Source of the DNA: CAYOOP01 sp964405685
GTDB taxonomy: Bacteria; Pseudomonadota; Alphaproteobacteria; Rickettsiales; SXRF01
Reading direction: 5' to 3'
DNA length: 64,000 bases
Assembly: GCA_964405685.1 (NCBI GenBank)
Contig: CAYOOP010000001.1
Location: forward strand, 124,001-188,000
Part shown: positions 29,201 to 34,558 of the stretch, piece after piece
Position numbering within the stretch: position 1 is the stretch's first letter
How the letters are laid out: each line of letters opens with the position of its first letter
Notes under the pieces: generated by a model
Seen by the model: only the letters and a program-made list of their open reading frames with translations
What the model was told of the DNA's origin: nothing
Databases searched by the model: none
Position numbers and translations under genes: made by a program

Positions 29201-30585
29201 CGCTGACCACCGCACAAACGGGCGGATTCGCGCAAGGGGATATTCTCAAGAACATCGAGAACATCCTGGGCTCAGCGTATAACGATACGCTGATTGGGAC
29301 GAGTGCTGCAAATACGCTCGATGGTGCAGCGGGGATTGATACGGTATCTTACGCATCATCTACTGCAGCTGTGAATGTAAACCTGAACCTTGCAACCGCA
29401 CAAACCGGTGGGGATGCCCAGGGCGATATTCTGAAGAATATCGAAAATATTCTAGGTTCGGCGTACAACGATACGCTGACGAGTAATACAGCAGCAAATA
29501 CACTCGATGGTGGCGCAGGTGTGGATACGGTTTCTTATGTTGGTTCTGCTGCGGGCGTAAGCGTAAATCTGAACCTTACTACGGTACAAGCGGGTAGTAA
29601 TGCCGCAGGAGATATTCTCAAGAACATCGAAAATGTACTTGGCTCTAGTTACAACGACAGCTTTGTAAGCAATGCAATTGCCAATACGTTTGATGGCGCG
29701 GCGGGTGTAGACACCGTTTCGTATGCAGGTTCTGCAACGGCTGTGAATGTGAATCTCGCGCTGACCACCACGCAGGCGGGCGGGAATGCTGCCGGGGATA
29801 TTCTGAAGAATATCGAAAACCTCACTGGCTCTGCGTATAACGATACGCTCGCGGGTACGAGTGCGGCGAATACGATTGATGGCGGCGTAGGTATCGACAC
29901 CATCTCTTACGCCAACTCCACGGCGGCCGTGAATGTGAACCTCGCGCTCACCACCGCACAAGCAGGCGGCTTCGCACAAGGCGATATTCTAAGCAACATC
30001 GAGAACATCTTGGGTTCGGCGTATAACGATACGTTGATTGGTACGAGTGCCGCCAACACGCTAGATGGTGCGGCAGGTATAGACACCCTGTCTTATGCTA
30101 ACTCCATCGCAGGCATCACGGTTAACCTTGGTGTGACCAGCGCCCAAACGGGCGGGTTTGCGGCAGGCGATATATTGCGGAATATCGAAAACATTAACGG
30201 TTCCAACTATAACGATACCATCACCGGCACCACGGCAAGCAACGTGATATACGGCGGCAATGGTGTTGATCGTCTAACCGGCGGCACAGGTGCGGATGTG
30301 TTTAAATACGATGCCACCGCCAACTCCGGCATTGGAGCAGGCCTGCGCGACATCATCACCGACTTTAACATCGCACAGCTGGATAAGATTGACTTGAGCG
30401 CCTTTGCCGGCACATTCGCGTTCAAAGGCACGGCCGCCTTCGGTGGTGGTGGCCCGCAAGTCAACCACGCTTCCACCTCCGGCATCACCACCATTGGTGT
30501 CGATGCCAACGGCGATAACCTACTCGACTTCCAAATCGAACTCACCGGCACCCACGCTCTTACAGCGACGGATTTTGTGTTATAG
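20278..30585 (+). CDS. Giant multidomain RTX protein: lysozyme-like, subtilisin, P domain, RTX repeats
   Basis: 3435 residues, ribosome-binding site AGGGGG. Domains in order are as follows. Residues about 35-175 form a lytic-transglycosylase/lysozyme-like domain with a candidate catalytic Glu75 (KAIMYVEFAQG). Residues about 380-540 hold EF-hand-like Ca loops (DLNGNGVEL, DKNGDGVIND, DSNHDGVFSAGD, DVNGNGQTDAGE). Residues 588-775 are an RTX block, and 835-935 a cadherin-like domain. Residues about 940-1260 form an S8 subtilisin domain (His1004 in SHATLVAG, NNSWN oxyanion, Ser1181 in GTSFATP). Residues about 1270-1400 are a proprotein-convertase P domain, and about 1468-1858 a second RTX block. 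A 62-residue repeat array follows at about 2040-3320. The C-terminus is serralysin-like (M10_C) and ends DFVL, the mark of type I secretion. There is no N-terminal signal peptide. The first 740 bp are AT-rich and the composition changes sharply near 21,030, suggesting that the N-terminal domain was swapped. The catalytic-Asp region (VFETDIFDYQHPDL) is atypical. The protein is probably secreted and Ca-dependent, but the export genes beside it are broken. Confidence 0.93.
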   Translation: MTETLTDQRIDSIINNTPATFDVSANPNVDSHYGEWKALHSVGAIQVQNYTDIITQEAAAQGVSGDLVKAIMYVEFAQGALYGIPAQAAGVADSLYPMNIKGSIWQDLIPGGDFSDPVINIRAGVTLIKRITDRLDNPTVEEIATLYNSTGRELVSDYGARVKMVKDNQLWLDAQNYPSGYHAETASEYFGITSTIDNVWDSIKVFDNQLASTGQTFLQTIALNIRDSGGLGAALKNLFGANVSANPEVNAPTSSTNFFQISNSVGPNAGEQLDLSLTTDYLNGLAVSGGNWQINLPGSILNTNGLFNVAPSSFLTDGWRPGAGEMANYNLSGQINNATSIWNQAGYDLYNDTVGSFDAFATSALGRINNYVMDATNLLNIDPLVLDLNGNGVELKSYQDANVLFNMDADDYKEQTGWVGASDGFLVLDKNGDGVINDVSEMFSEYFTSGAKNGLAALATMDSNHDGVFSAGDAAYGQVRVWQDVNGNGQTDAGELTTLASRGITSISLNGTPGNGALIAGNEVQVTTTMVMNGTTRAVAAINLLANPNGHEWDLAAQGIMLHSEAGTASFSVSDVNGMTVNVAALGVSGAYGNAGNDTLVGDGTANWLGGGGGSDTFSGGAGNDVLIIDAQDVQANIDGGNGFDIVQVVGEDGVNFNLSQAHVELAYGGVGNDILVGGGTTSVFIAGGAGDDIIIGSGANDALSGNDGNDMADGGYGDDVIRGGRGDDLLIGGFGNDIMDGGLEDDVLQGGDGNDVFLSSGGSDTVDGGAGADIVQFTGSFSEYTRTTLTDGRIVMTDRVASRDGTVTMKNVEFFNFKDINNIGVSWDAPMPADDTVTINPTGTQTILASTLLANDVDYQNHTLRITGLTNTVGGTATLNGAGNVVFTPTAGFSGVMSFQYKIADSQNNPGLTATQPGTGLSAEMKGTVTLQTASLPTDPLFGAQWYLAEANILPVWKNYTGKGVTIGVFETDIFDYQHPDLAPNIATNHPNSIYRPEDIGSHATLVAGVIGAARNGQGGIGVAYDAKLAAQKFDLTTNSYGLQDFVHYDIVNNSWNATPAFSTNFATTPLAQDVLKNAAVNGRDGLGTIMVFAAGNDRAAGGDANGSDHNSSRFSIEVGAINRPGDVGALVTASTPFSNPGASILVSAPGSNITSTSQLLQNADGASFGGDYETVQGTSFATPIISGVAALMLEANPNLGYRDVQKILAYSAVSVNDPNTSWQTNGAVDWNGGGLHVSQDYGFGKVDALAAVRLAETWNTTQTAANEVASVKQSGTVHAAIPDGGSIMQMLNVSNSLQVEHVEVQLTLNHTQLGDLIITLIAPDGTQSVLLNRIDKALGSTDAADRGYGIINVPILLNSTHDFGQNSVGTWQLKITDAAGGQAGTLESWELRLYGQATTPNNTYIYTKEFATSTGSSRQTLNDSAGIDTINAAAITTATTINLTAGSNSTIAGRTLTIGSATTIENIYTGDGNDTITGNGTDNILNGGRGNDIINGGGGNDTITGGMGNDTLTGSTGADIFVINKESGASDIVTDFSAASGDIISVQGFESTYGFANLVRTQSGSNALVTLQNGQTIALNNVTASALTAANFNFGNVLLGTTGTDTLNGTSGDDIIKGISGADILNGAAGNDTIVAGANASTINGGDGNDILKGGAGNDVILGNNHNDTIYGNAGNDTITGDDGIDKIYGGDGNDTIDGGIGNDIIYGGNGVISDFNSTLNNESTESDTIHGGVGDDIIHGAGGNDLLYGDDGNDTIYAGNGGDTADGGNGNDTLYGGIGGDTINGGAGNDSIHGEYAVTDTVGSDDVIHGDDGNDIIAGGGGNDVIYGDAGDDDITGGLGNDTIYGGTGNENYMWGDTGIAGNPTGSDRFVITPRYQANTDVIWDFDNSDQNERVDLSAFNLTTGDFNSRIWVVSGVNYTVPDSNGVVQTYTATDIFIRDTAGSINFSTVFSDPHFQVVTLINVSTLYAYQLLLTTHDGPYWGTTAVNSITGSDDNDIIYGSDGDDTLLGRYGQDRLYGGAGNDTLVGSYGVDVLDGGAGNNWADFSDSFAGVVVNLTSAVQNAGTSIANAAYGDTLINLQNVYGSQANDSITGDANDNILDGLTGADTLNGGAGKDTAEYTYSASAVTVNLTTNVNSGGDAQGDVLSNIENLIGSNFNDTLTGTSANNTIEGGAGADTINGGAGIDTASYAGSTAGITVNLTLTTMQSGGDAQGDMLSGIEHIIGSSFNDTLTALAAGSTLDGGVGSDTLNGGAGNDTLIGGAGADTMNGSGSVDTISYASSSAGINVNLALTTAQSGGDAQGDILSSIENLIGSAFDDALAGSSAANTINGGARNDTISYSNSTAAVNVNLDLTTAQSGGFAAGDILSNIENVIGSNFNDTLTGTAAANNINGGTGIDIISYANSAAAVNVNLTLTTAQASGYAQGDILSNIENLTGSNFNDILTGSAVANTINGGAGNDTLDGGNGNDTLTGGTGADVFILQKEANARDVITDFSISTSGEKISLLGFTAAINFTNLAISQQGADAVITLENGQTLTLSNVTASTLTAASFGESGALIGTAGDDILTGTSGNDTMQGLDGNDIITGRAGADTLDGGAGVDTLSYSDSASAVNVNLATGAASGGDAQGDVITNFENLTGSGYNDTLVGSMVANMINGGAGVDLVSYLDSTAGVSVNLGLATVQSGGSAAGDMLSNIENLTGSNYSDTLTGNAVDNIINGGAGNDNINGAAGNDTINGGDGDDILNGGTGADNLTGGNGIDTASYSASAAAVTINLTTNVNTGGDAQGDLLYTIENLTGSAYNDIITGSAANNVLLGGAGADTLDGAGGMDTVSYTGSNAAVVIDLGLATAQSGGHAAGDILKNIENILGSAYNDTLNGTSAANTLDGASGVDVVSYAGSNAAINVNLALTGAQTGGHAQGDILSNVEGLIGSNYNDTLGGSSAVNVLDGGVGVDTVSYANSSAAVTVNLTLTTAQTGGFAQGDILKNIENILGSAYNDTLIGTSAANTLDGAAGIDTVSYASSTAAVNVNLNLATAQTGGDAQGDILKNIENILGSAYNDTLTSNTAANTLDGGAGVDTVSYVGSAAGVSVNLNLTTVQAGSNAAGDILKNIENVLGSSYNDSFVSNAIANTFDGAAGVDTVSYAGSATAVNVNLALTTTQAGGNAAGDILKNIENLTGSAYNDTLAGTSAANTIDGGVGIDTISYANSTAAVNVNLALTTAQAGGFAQGDILSNIENILGSAYNDTLIGTSAANTLDGAAGIDTLSYANSIAGITVNLGVTSAQTGGFAAGDILRNIENINGSNYNDTITGTTASNVIYGGNGVDRLTGGTGADVFKYDATANSGIGAGLRDIITDFNIAQLDKIDLSAFAGTFAFKGTAAFGGGGPQVNHASTSGITTIGVDANGDNLLDFQIELTGTHALTATDFVL
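21280..21369 (+). repeat. Source copy of the 90-bp RTX duplicate
   Basis: In-frame segment of the RTX gene encoding INNATSIWNQAGYDLYNDT and FDAFATSA, about residues 335-364. It is 94% identical to 19297-19386. It lies 250 bp past the compositional break at about 21,030. Confidence 0.9.
26390..30240 (+). repeat. Array of 62-residue (186-bp) repeats in the RTX gene
   Basis: Sixteen clear units plus one diverged first unit. The pattern is GSxYNDTLxGT, AANTLDGGAGVDTVSYA, SAAAVNVNLxLTTAQ, GGxAxGDILxNIEN. The period is 186 bp in the well-preserved part, for example from about 29,269 to 29,455. A non-repeat insert (ADVFILQKEANARDVITDF) near 27,720 divides the array into five and eleven units. Each unit joins one RTX-type turn to a beta strand, so a long Ca-dependent rod is likely. 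Confidence 0.9.
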
Positions 30586-30595
30586 GGTTCTGTGC

Positions 30596-30709
30596 GGGAA
30601 GAATAATATCCAGCGTGCCTATGGCTGTAAGCAGGCGGTAAGCGCCCAGGATTTGGCGGGATTCGGCGCGGATGAGATTGACGCGGGCGGTGTACATCTC
30701 GTCACGCAG
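30596..30709 (-). pseudogene. C-terminal remnant of a TolC-family outer-membrane factor
   Basis: On the minus strand, 30709 to about 30599 encodes LRDEMYTARVNLIRAESRQ followed by ILGAYRLLTAIGTLD. This is the well-conserved last helix of TolC-like type I secretion outer-membrane proteins. Nothing TolC-like precedes it: homology begins exactly where the hlyD remnant begins on the other strand. The downstream end runs into the antisense of the RTX stop. There is no usable start codon. It is a leftover of a type I secretion operon joined by rearrangement. Confidence 0.75.
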
Positions 30710-31573
30710 CGCCAGGCACAGCTCGGAAAACTCAAAACACTCAAACAACGCGTGGAGCAATTGCGCGAGGAAATTATCGGGCTGGAAGCGCAAGTGCGCA
30801 GTGCTGAGGGGCAGCTTGCACTGACCGATGAAGAAATAGCCTCTGTGCAAGCATTGCTGCAAGAAGGGCTGGCGACCAAGCCACGCCTACTCGCACTCCA
30901 GCGCCAATCGGAAGAATTGCGCGGTCAGCACGGACAAACACTCGCCTCTATCGCCAAAGCAAAGCAGGCAATTACCGAATCGGAATTGCAAGTGATCAAT
31001 CAGGAAAATGATTTTGCGACTTCTATTGCTGCCGAGCTGCGCGAGATTCGCACCAAAATCGCTGACTATGAAGAGAAATTGCGCGTGGCTTCGGATGTGA
31101 TGGCACGCACCACCGTGCTTGCGCCAACCGAAGGCATCGTCACAGGCCTGAAATTTCATACCATTGGTGGGGTGGTGCCGCCGGGCGCTACAATTATGGA
31201 CATTGTGCCACAGAGCGATATGCTTGTACTCGATGTACGCATTCAACCAACCGATATTGATGTGGTGAAACCCGGTCTTGAAGCGAAGGTAGTATTTTCA
31301 GCCTACAAAGCTCGCCGCATGCCGCTGGTTATGGGAAAAGTCACGCAAGTGTCGCCGGATGCATTTATCGAGCAGCAAGGCATTCAACCCGTTTCCTACT
31401 ACACCGCGCGTGTAGAAGTGGATGGTGAACAAACCCGCGCGCTCGGAAGCGCTGTTACGCTTACCCCCGGCATACCTGCGGATGTCTTCATCCGCACCGG
31501 CAGCCGATCCTTCCTCGGCTATCTCCTCGCCCCACTGACCGAAAGCATGGACCGCGCATTTAAGGAAGAATAG
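30701..31573 (+). pseudogene. HlyD-family secretion adaptor, N-terminally truncated
   Basis: From about 30,701 the plus strand encodes about 290 residues of an HlyD/PrtE-type adaptor. The alpha-helical hairpin (LKTLKQRVEQLREEIIGLEA and on) is followed by the second lipoyl half (VLAPTEGIVTGLKFHTIGGV), the beta-barrel domain (IMDIVPQSDMLVLDVRIQPT) and the normal C-terminus (RTGSRSFLGYLLAPLTESMD). The cytosolic N-terminus, membrane anchor and first lipoyl half (about 150 residues) are missing, and no proper start exists. Upstream in-frame sequence is the antisense of the tolC remnant. Without the anchor it cannot work as an adaptor, although the remaining frame is intact, which implies a recent loss. 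Confidence 0.85.
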
Positions 31574-31677
31574 CCCGGAGCACCGCTCGCTCTTGAACTC
31601 CACCACACACCATTTTTTGCGGATATAGATTAGCGTGCCGCTCTTCGAAAGGGGCTAGTCTAGATAAGCACAACGAA

Positions 31678-31767
31678 TTAGCACTTCAAAATGTTGACTG
31701 GGGAAGAGCCTGTTTAGTGAATTCGCTCTCAGCATGCCAAGAAAAATGGGCAGAAATACATTTCTGC
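31678..31767 (+). repeat. Dispersed repeat, copy 2
   Basis: TTAGCACTTC, AAAATGTTGACTGGGGAAG, AGCCTGTTTAGTGAATTCGC, TCTCAGCATGCCA. It ends in a perfect hairpin GCAGAAATACATTTCTGC (31750-31767). It is nearly identical to copy 1 and lies just past the hlyD remnant, at the boundary with the twin-cysteine operon. Confidence 0.88.
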
Positions 31768-31791
31768 GACATTCGGGGCAGTGTGAGCCTC

Positions 31792-31827
31792 AAGTGGGCT
31801 AATTAAGAGCCACTTTTTAGTTTTTTT
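31792..31827 (+). terminator. Intrinsic terminator for rightward transcription
   Basis: AAGTGG (31792-31797) pairs with CCACTT (31810-31815), followed by TTTAGTTTTTTT. It would stop transcripts coming from the RTX/hlyD side before they enter the oppositely oriented operon. The stem overlaps the stop codon of the leftward gene at 31803. Confidence 0.65.
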
Positions 31828-32354
31828 GCGATACATTTTTTCATGCATTGCTTGTGTGCTTCTTCCTTTTTCTTTTTTGCTTCTTCAGCTTGTTGCTGTT
31901 TCTGTTCCTCGGTTGGTTTGTCTTTGTCAGATGCAGAAAATGGATTGGGAGGTGTTAACGGCTGTTTGCCACCACTATCTGACTTAGGTAGGTTCGAGGA
32001 ACCGAAACAGACAAAGGTAGCACAATATGATTGTGCGCTTTCGTAGTTTTCCTTATCTTTTTTTTGCTGGCCGAAATTTTTTGCCAGCGGGTCCTTCGGT
32101 TTGTCTGATCCGTGATTTTTCAGCGCATCTTTATTCTCTTTGGCAAAATCGGTGATCTCAGCGTTACGTTTTTGCTCTTTTGCGTCTTGCAAGTCTTTCT
32201 TAAAGCCTGCTTCGCCCGTGTTGGGATTGATAGATTTGTTGGCTACGGCAGGGCGCTGGCTATCTGCATCAGCCGTACGAGGTGCTCCGAGTTGGGCGTG
32301 GGCAGCGGTAGCAAGTGCTACAGATAGAATGATTGATGAAACAGGACGTATCAT
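31803..32354 (-). CDS. Exported twin-cysteine-pair protein A
   Basis: 183 residues, not recognised. The signal peptide ends AAHA before a mature QLG start. Residues 40-62 (KSINPNTGEAGFKK, LQDAKEQKR) are shared with the next paralogue. Two cysteine pairs are present: C111/C116 (CX4C) and C170/C174 (CX3C, QCMKKC). Between them is a Gln/Lys/Glu-rich coiled stretch. It is predicted to be periplasmic or surface-exposed, with helical hairpins tied by disulfides. It is the last gene of a seven-gene operon, 15 bp after its paralogue, and probably arose by tandem duplication. Confidence 0.75.
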   Translation of the reverse strand: MIRPVSSIILSVALATAAHAQLGAPRTADADSQRPAVANKSINPNTGEAGFKKDLQDAKEQKRNAEITDFAKENKDALKNHGSDKPKDPLAKNFGQQKKDKENYESAQSYCATFVCFGSSNLPKSDSGGKQPLTPPNPFSASDKDKPTEEQKQQQAEEAKKKKEEAHKQCMKKCIAKKLKSGS

Positions 32355-32369
32355 AAAGTTGCTCCTGTC

Positions 32370-32969
32370 TTATGGTTTATCAGTGCTCGAAGATTTATCT
32401 GAATCTTGCTGCAATTCTTCCGAGGTTTTTTCAATGCCAGCACCCACGCCTTGTGCGCCGCCCTTTGCAATGCATTCATCCACGCACTGCTTGATTTCTT
32501 CAGGGGTTTTCGTTTTCTGGCTGCCGACCGAAGGGTGATAGGTTCCTCCTCCGACTGAACCACCAAACGGTGTCTTCACAGGATCTTGGTGAATGCCACC
32601 AGCGGGGGGCATTCCAGAAGGATTGCAAAAATTGGTGCAAAACTTCTTAGTGCTCGCCTGTTTCTTTGCTGCTAATTGTCCGCCATCATCAACACCTGAT
32701 TTCGGTTTTTGGTCGTCCGATCCAGGCAAGGCTTTTTTGCCCAGTTGCTTGGCCTCTCCAGAACCTTCAGCAATGTCAGCCGCGCGTTTTTGATCTTTTG
32801 CATCTTGCAAATTTTTTTTGAAACCTGCTTCACCTGTGTTTGGATTCATGGATTTGCCGTTTACCGCGCGGGCGGTGTCCTCTGCGCTTCGGCCGATTTG
32901 TGCAGTGGCAGGAAGCGCCAGCAGCGATGCCGCGACGGTAGCAAGTAAAATAATATGCAAACGTGACAT
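32370..32969 (-). CDS. Exported twin-CX3C protein B
   Basis: 199 residues. The signal peptide is cleaved near PATA before QIG. KSMNPNTGEAGFKK and LQDAKDQKR at about 39-62 match protein A almost exactly, including at DNA level. The cysteines are C111/C115 (CTNFC) and C162/C166 (CVDEC), both CX3C. The loop between them is Gly/Pro-rich and the tail is Ser/Asp/Lys-rich. There is no known domain. The arrangement recalls the paired CX3C helix-hairpin proteins of mitochondria in pattern only. Confidence 0.75.
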   Translation of the reverse strand: MSRLHIILLATVAASLLALPATAQIGRSAEDTARAVNGKSMNPNTGEAGFKKNLQDAKDQKRAADIAEGSGEAKQLGKKALPGSDDQKPKSGVDDGGQLAAKKQASTKKFCTNFCNPSGMPPAGGIHQDPVKTPFGGSVGGGTYHPSVGSQKTKTPEEIKQCVDECIAKGGAQGVGAGIEKTSEELQQDSDKSSSTDKP

Positions 32970-32988
32970 GAGGTGGTTCCTTTCCTTG

Positions 32989-33609
32989 TTATTTAGGACA
33001 TTTGGTGAGGCAGGCTTCGTATTGCTGTTTTTTCATTTCCGCATCTGGGTCAGATTTGGAGGGTTCAAGCGGCGATTTTAGGCTGTTATCTATTGCCGAT
33101 TTCAAAGGATTCTTCGGATAGTATTTATTCTTGCACTTGGCCTCGCACTTGGCTTTGGATAGCTCCAAACCGCCTTCGCTTATACCCGCTTGCGTGTTTT
33201 GCTCTGCCGCAAGGTTACCAGACTTCGCTGCTTCTGAAGGAGGTAGTTTCGTTGTGGATTTGCCAGTTCTTTTTGCGTCCACAGGCCTTACGTCATCCAA
33301 TTTGAGGCTGCCATCTTTCACCTCAATCGTAGAGCCGCCGTCTTGTTTAAACTTGCTGCCACCTTCTACCTTGAAGCCGCTTCCTTCCTGCTTGAACTCA
33401 CTGCCATTATGGAACGTAGGGCCTTTATCAGTTTTGAGTTCGCTACCGCCAACCACTTTTGGGCCTTCATCGGTTTTGAACTCGCTTGATTCAAAGGTAA
33501 CCTTTGGCGAGTTATTGTTACGATTCTGCGAAGCGCCAATTTGCGCGTCGGCACTGAAAGTCATAAGTGCAAGAGCAGCACTAGTAAGAAGTGTGGAGTG
33601 AAGGGTCAT
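32989..33609 (-). CDS. Exported twin-CX3C protein C with short internal repeats
   Basis: 206 residues. The signal peptide ends SADA before QIG. Residues about 38-105 are five or six loose repeats of roughly 11-14 residues built on S-E-F-K/S-K-F-K (SSEFKTDEGPKVVGG, SELKTDKGPTF, SEFKQEGSGFKVEGG, SKFKQDGGSTIEV). They probably form beta-strands. The C-terminal part has C155/C159 (CEAKC) and C200/C204 (YEACLTKC), both CX3C and predicted helical. It lies 16 bp after protein D and 19 bp before protein B. No function is known. Confidence 0.75.
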   Translation of the reverse strand: MTLHSTLLTSAALALMTFSADAQIGASQNRNNNSPKVTFESSEFKTDEGPKVVGGSELKTDKGPTFHNGSEFKQEGSGFKVEGGSKFKQDGGSTIEVKDGSLKLDDVRPVDAKRTGKSTTKLPPSEAAKSGNLAAEQNTQAGISEGGLELSKAKCEAKCKNKYYPKNPLKSAIDNSLKSPLEPSKSDPDAEMKKQQYEACLTKCPK

Positions 33610-33625
33610 GGTATTCTCCTAAACA

Positions 33626-34162
33626 TTATTTCTCGCAGCCTTGTTTGCAGGCTTCGTATTTTTCTTTGACCTTTTTGTACTGCTCATAAATTTCTGGCTT
33701 GCAGATGGCATTGGGGCCTGAATTACACATGCCACTAAATTTAGCCACGCTTACTTTGAAAGTCGTAGTGCAAGAAGACAAGCAGGATTTCTTTTTCTTC
33801 TCTTTTTCCTCTGCCGCTTTTTTGGCTGCAGCGGCATCTTTTTTATCCTGCGTATATTTAGCGCCTTGCTTTTGCAGATTGTCATCCTGCTTTGGGGCCT
33901 CTAACCCCGGCGCAGATTTCTCTGCCTGCTCTTTTGCTTTATTCGCTGCATCTATGGTACGCGCATCCTGCACTTCTTTTTTGAGTTGGTCATTGCCCTG
34001 CGGGCCTTTGGAGGCGTTCGGTTTGACAATTTCAATCTGCGCCGGGGATATACCCATTTTGCTGACACCATCATTTGTATGCTGTATGCCGATCTGAGCA
34101 TGAGCACCACTTGCCAGAAAAGCGGCCGCAAAAAACACTAAACAGTAGAATGATTTTAACAT
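33626..34162 (-). CDS. Exported twin-CX3C protein D
   Basis: 178 residues. The signal peptide ends GAHA before QIG. QLKKEVQDAR near residue 60 corresponds to the KKxLQDAK motif of A and B. A long Lys/Ala/Glu-rich helix (about 68-126) leads into C127/C131 (CLSSC). An extra pair follows (C146, C154), then C172/C176 (YEACKQGC) close to the end, as in protein C. It has six mature cysteines, all potentially disulfide-bonded. It is predicted to be periplasmic and is in the same operon. Confidence 0.75.
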   Translation of the reverse strand: MLKSFYCLVFFAAAFLASGAHAQIGIQHTNDGVSKMGISPAQIEIVKPNASKGPQGNDQLKKEVQDARTIDAANKAKEQAEKSAPGLEAPKQDDNLQKQGAKYTQDKKDAAAAKKAAEEKEKKKKSCLSSCTTTFKVSVAKFSGMCNSGPNAICKPEIYEQYKKVKEKYEACKQGCEK

Positions 34163-34194
34163 AAAGGTTCCTTTGCATATCGAAGCAAGTACGA

Positions 34195-34461
34195 TTACTG
34201 CCCCTGGGTTTGGAAAATAATTGCTTTATCTGTTTTCTTAGAAGTTTGGCTTCCACCAGAAATTTCTTCTTCACCCTTATTCTGGAAAATAATGGCCTTA
34301 TCCGTTTTTTTATTTGCTGGATTTTTTGCCTTTTCAGCATGCACAGATTTTGGCGCGGGAATCTTTGCCGATTCAGAATCGATTGTTTTTGCAAGCGATA
34401 CTTGCGCGGAAAAAGCCAGCGCAGATATCACAGTACATAGAATTAGCTGATAATGCTTCAT
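34195..34461 (-). CDS. Small exported protein with two KKTDKAIIFQ repeats
   Basis: 88 residues. The signal peptide (LILCTVISALAFSAQVSLA) is cleaved before KTIDSES. The mature part is about 64 residues, without cysteine, and carries the decapeptide KKTDKAIIFQ twice, at about 51-60 and 75-84, the second close to the C-terminus. It resembles a short linear binding motif in a disordered chain. The start codon lies in the stem of a hairpin whose loop contains the ribosome-binding site (separate entry). It is the third gene of the operon. Confidence 0.65.
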   Translation of the reverse strand: MKHYQLILCTVISALAFSAQVSLAKTIDSESAKIPAPKSVHAEKAKNPANKKTDKAIIFQNKGEEEISGGSQTSKKTDKAIIFQTQGQ

Positions 34462-34479
34462 AAAACCTCCCGTTTTATG
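34459..34479 (-). promoter_or_regulatory. Hairpin enclosing ribosome-binding site and start codon
   Basis: On the minus strand CATAAAAC, GGGAG, GTTTTATG form an 8-bp perfect stem. The loop holds the Shine-Dalgarno GGGAG and the last ATG of the right arm is the start codon of the 88-residue protein. The stem would hide the start codon in the mRNA, so translation may depend on temperature, a binding protein or upstream ribosomes. Confidence 0.55.
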
Positions 34480-34558
34480 ATTTACTCTCCGTGACCCTAC
34501 TCCCGTGCAGATAGCGACTCAAATTAAATTTTCATTACAGTTTTGTAATATAGGACAA

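Noticed and set aside
26390..30240. CRISPR array from regular repeats
   Set aside because: The 186-bp periodicity is in-frame coding repeat with no unique spacers.
30404..31573. A full-length 389-residue HlyD-type gene starting at 30404
   Set aside because: The first 100 codons are the RTX 3' end and the antisense of the tolC remnant read in another frame; they do not encode the adaptor N-terminus.
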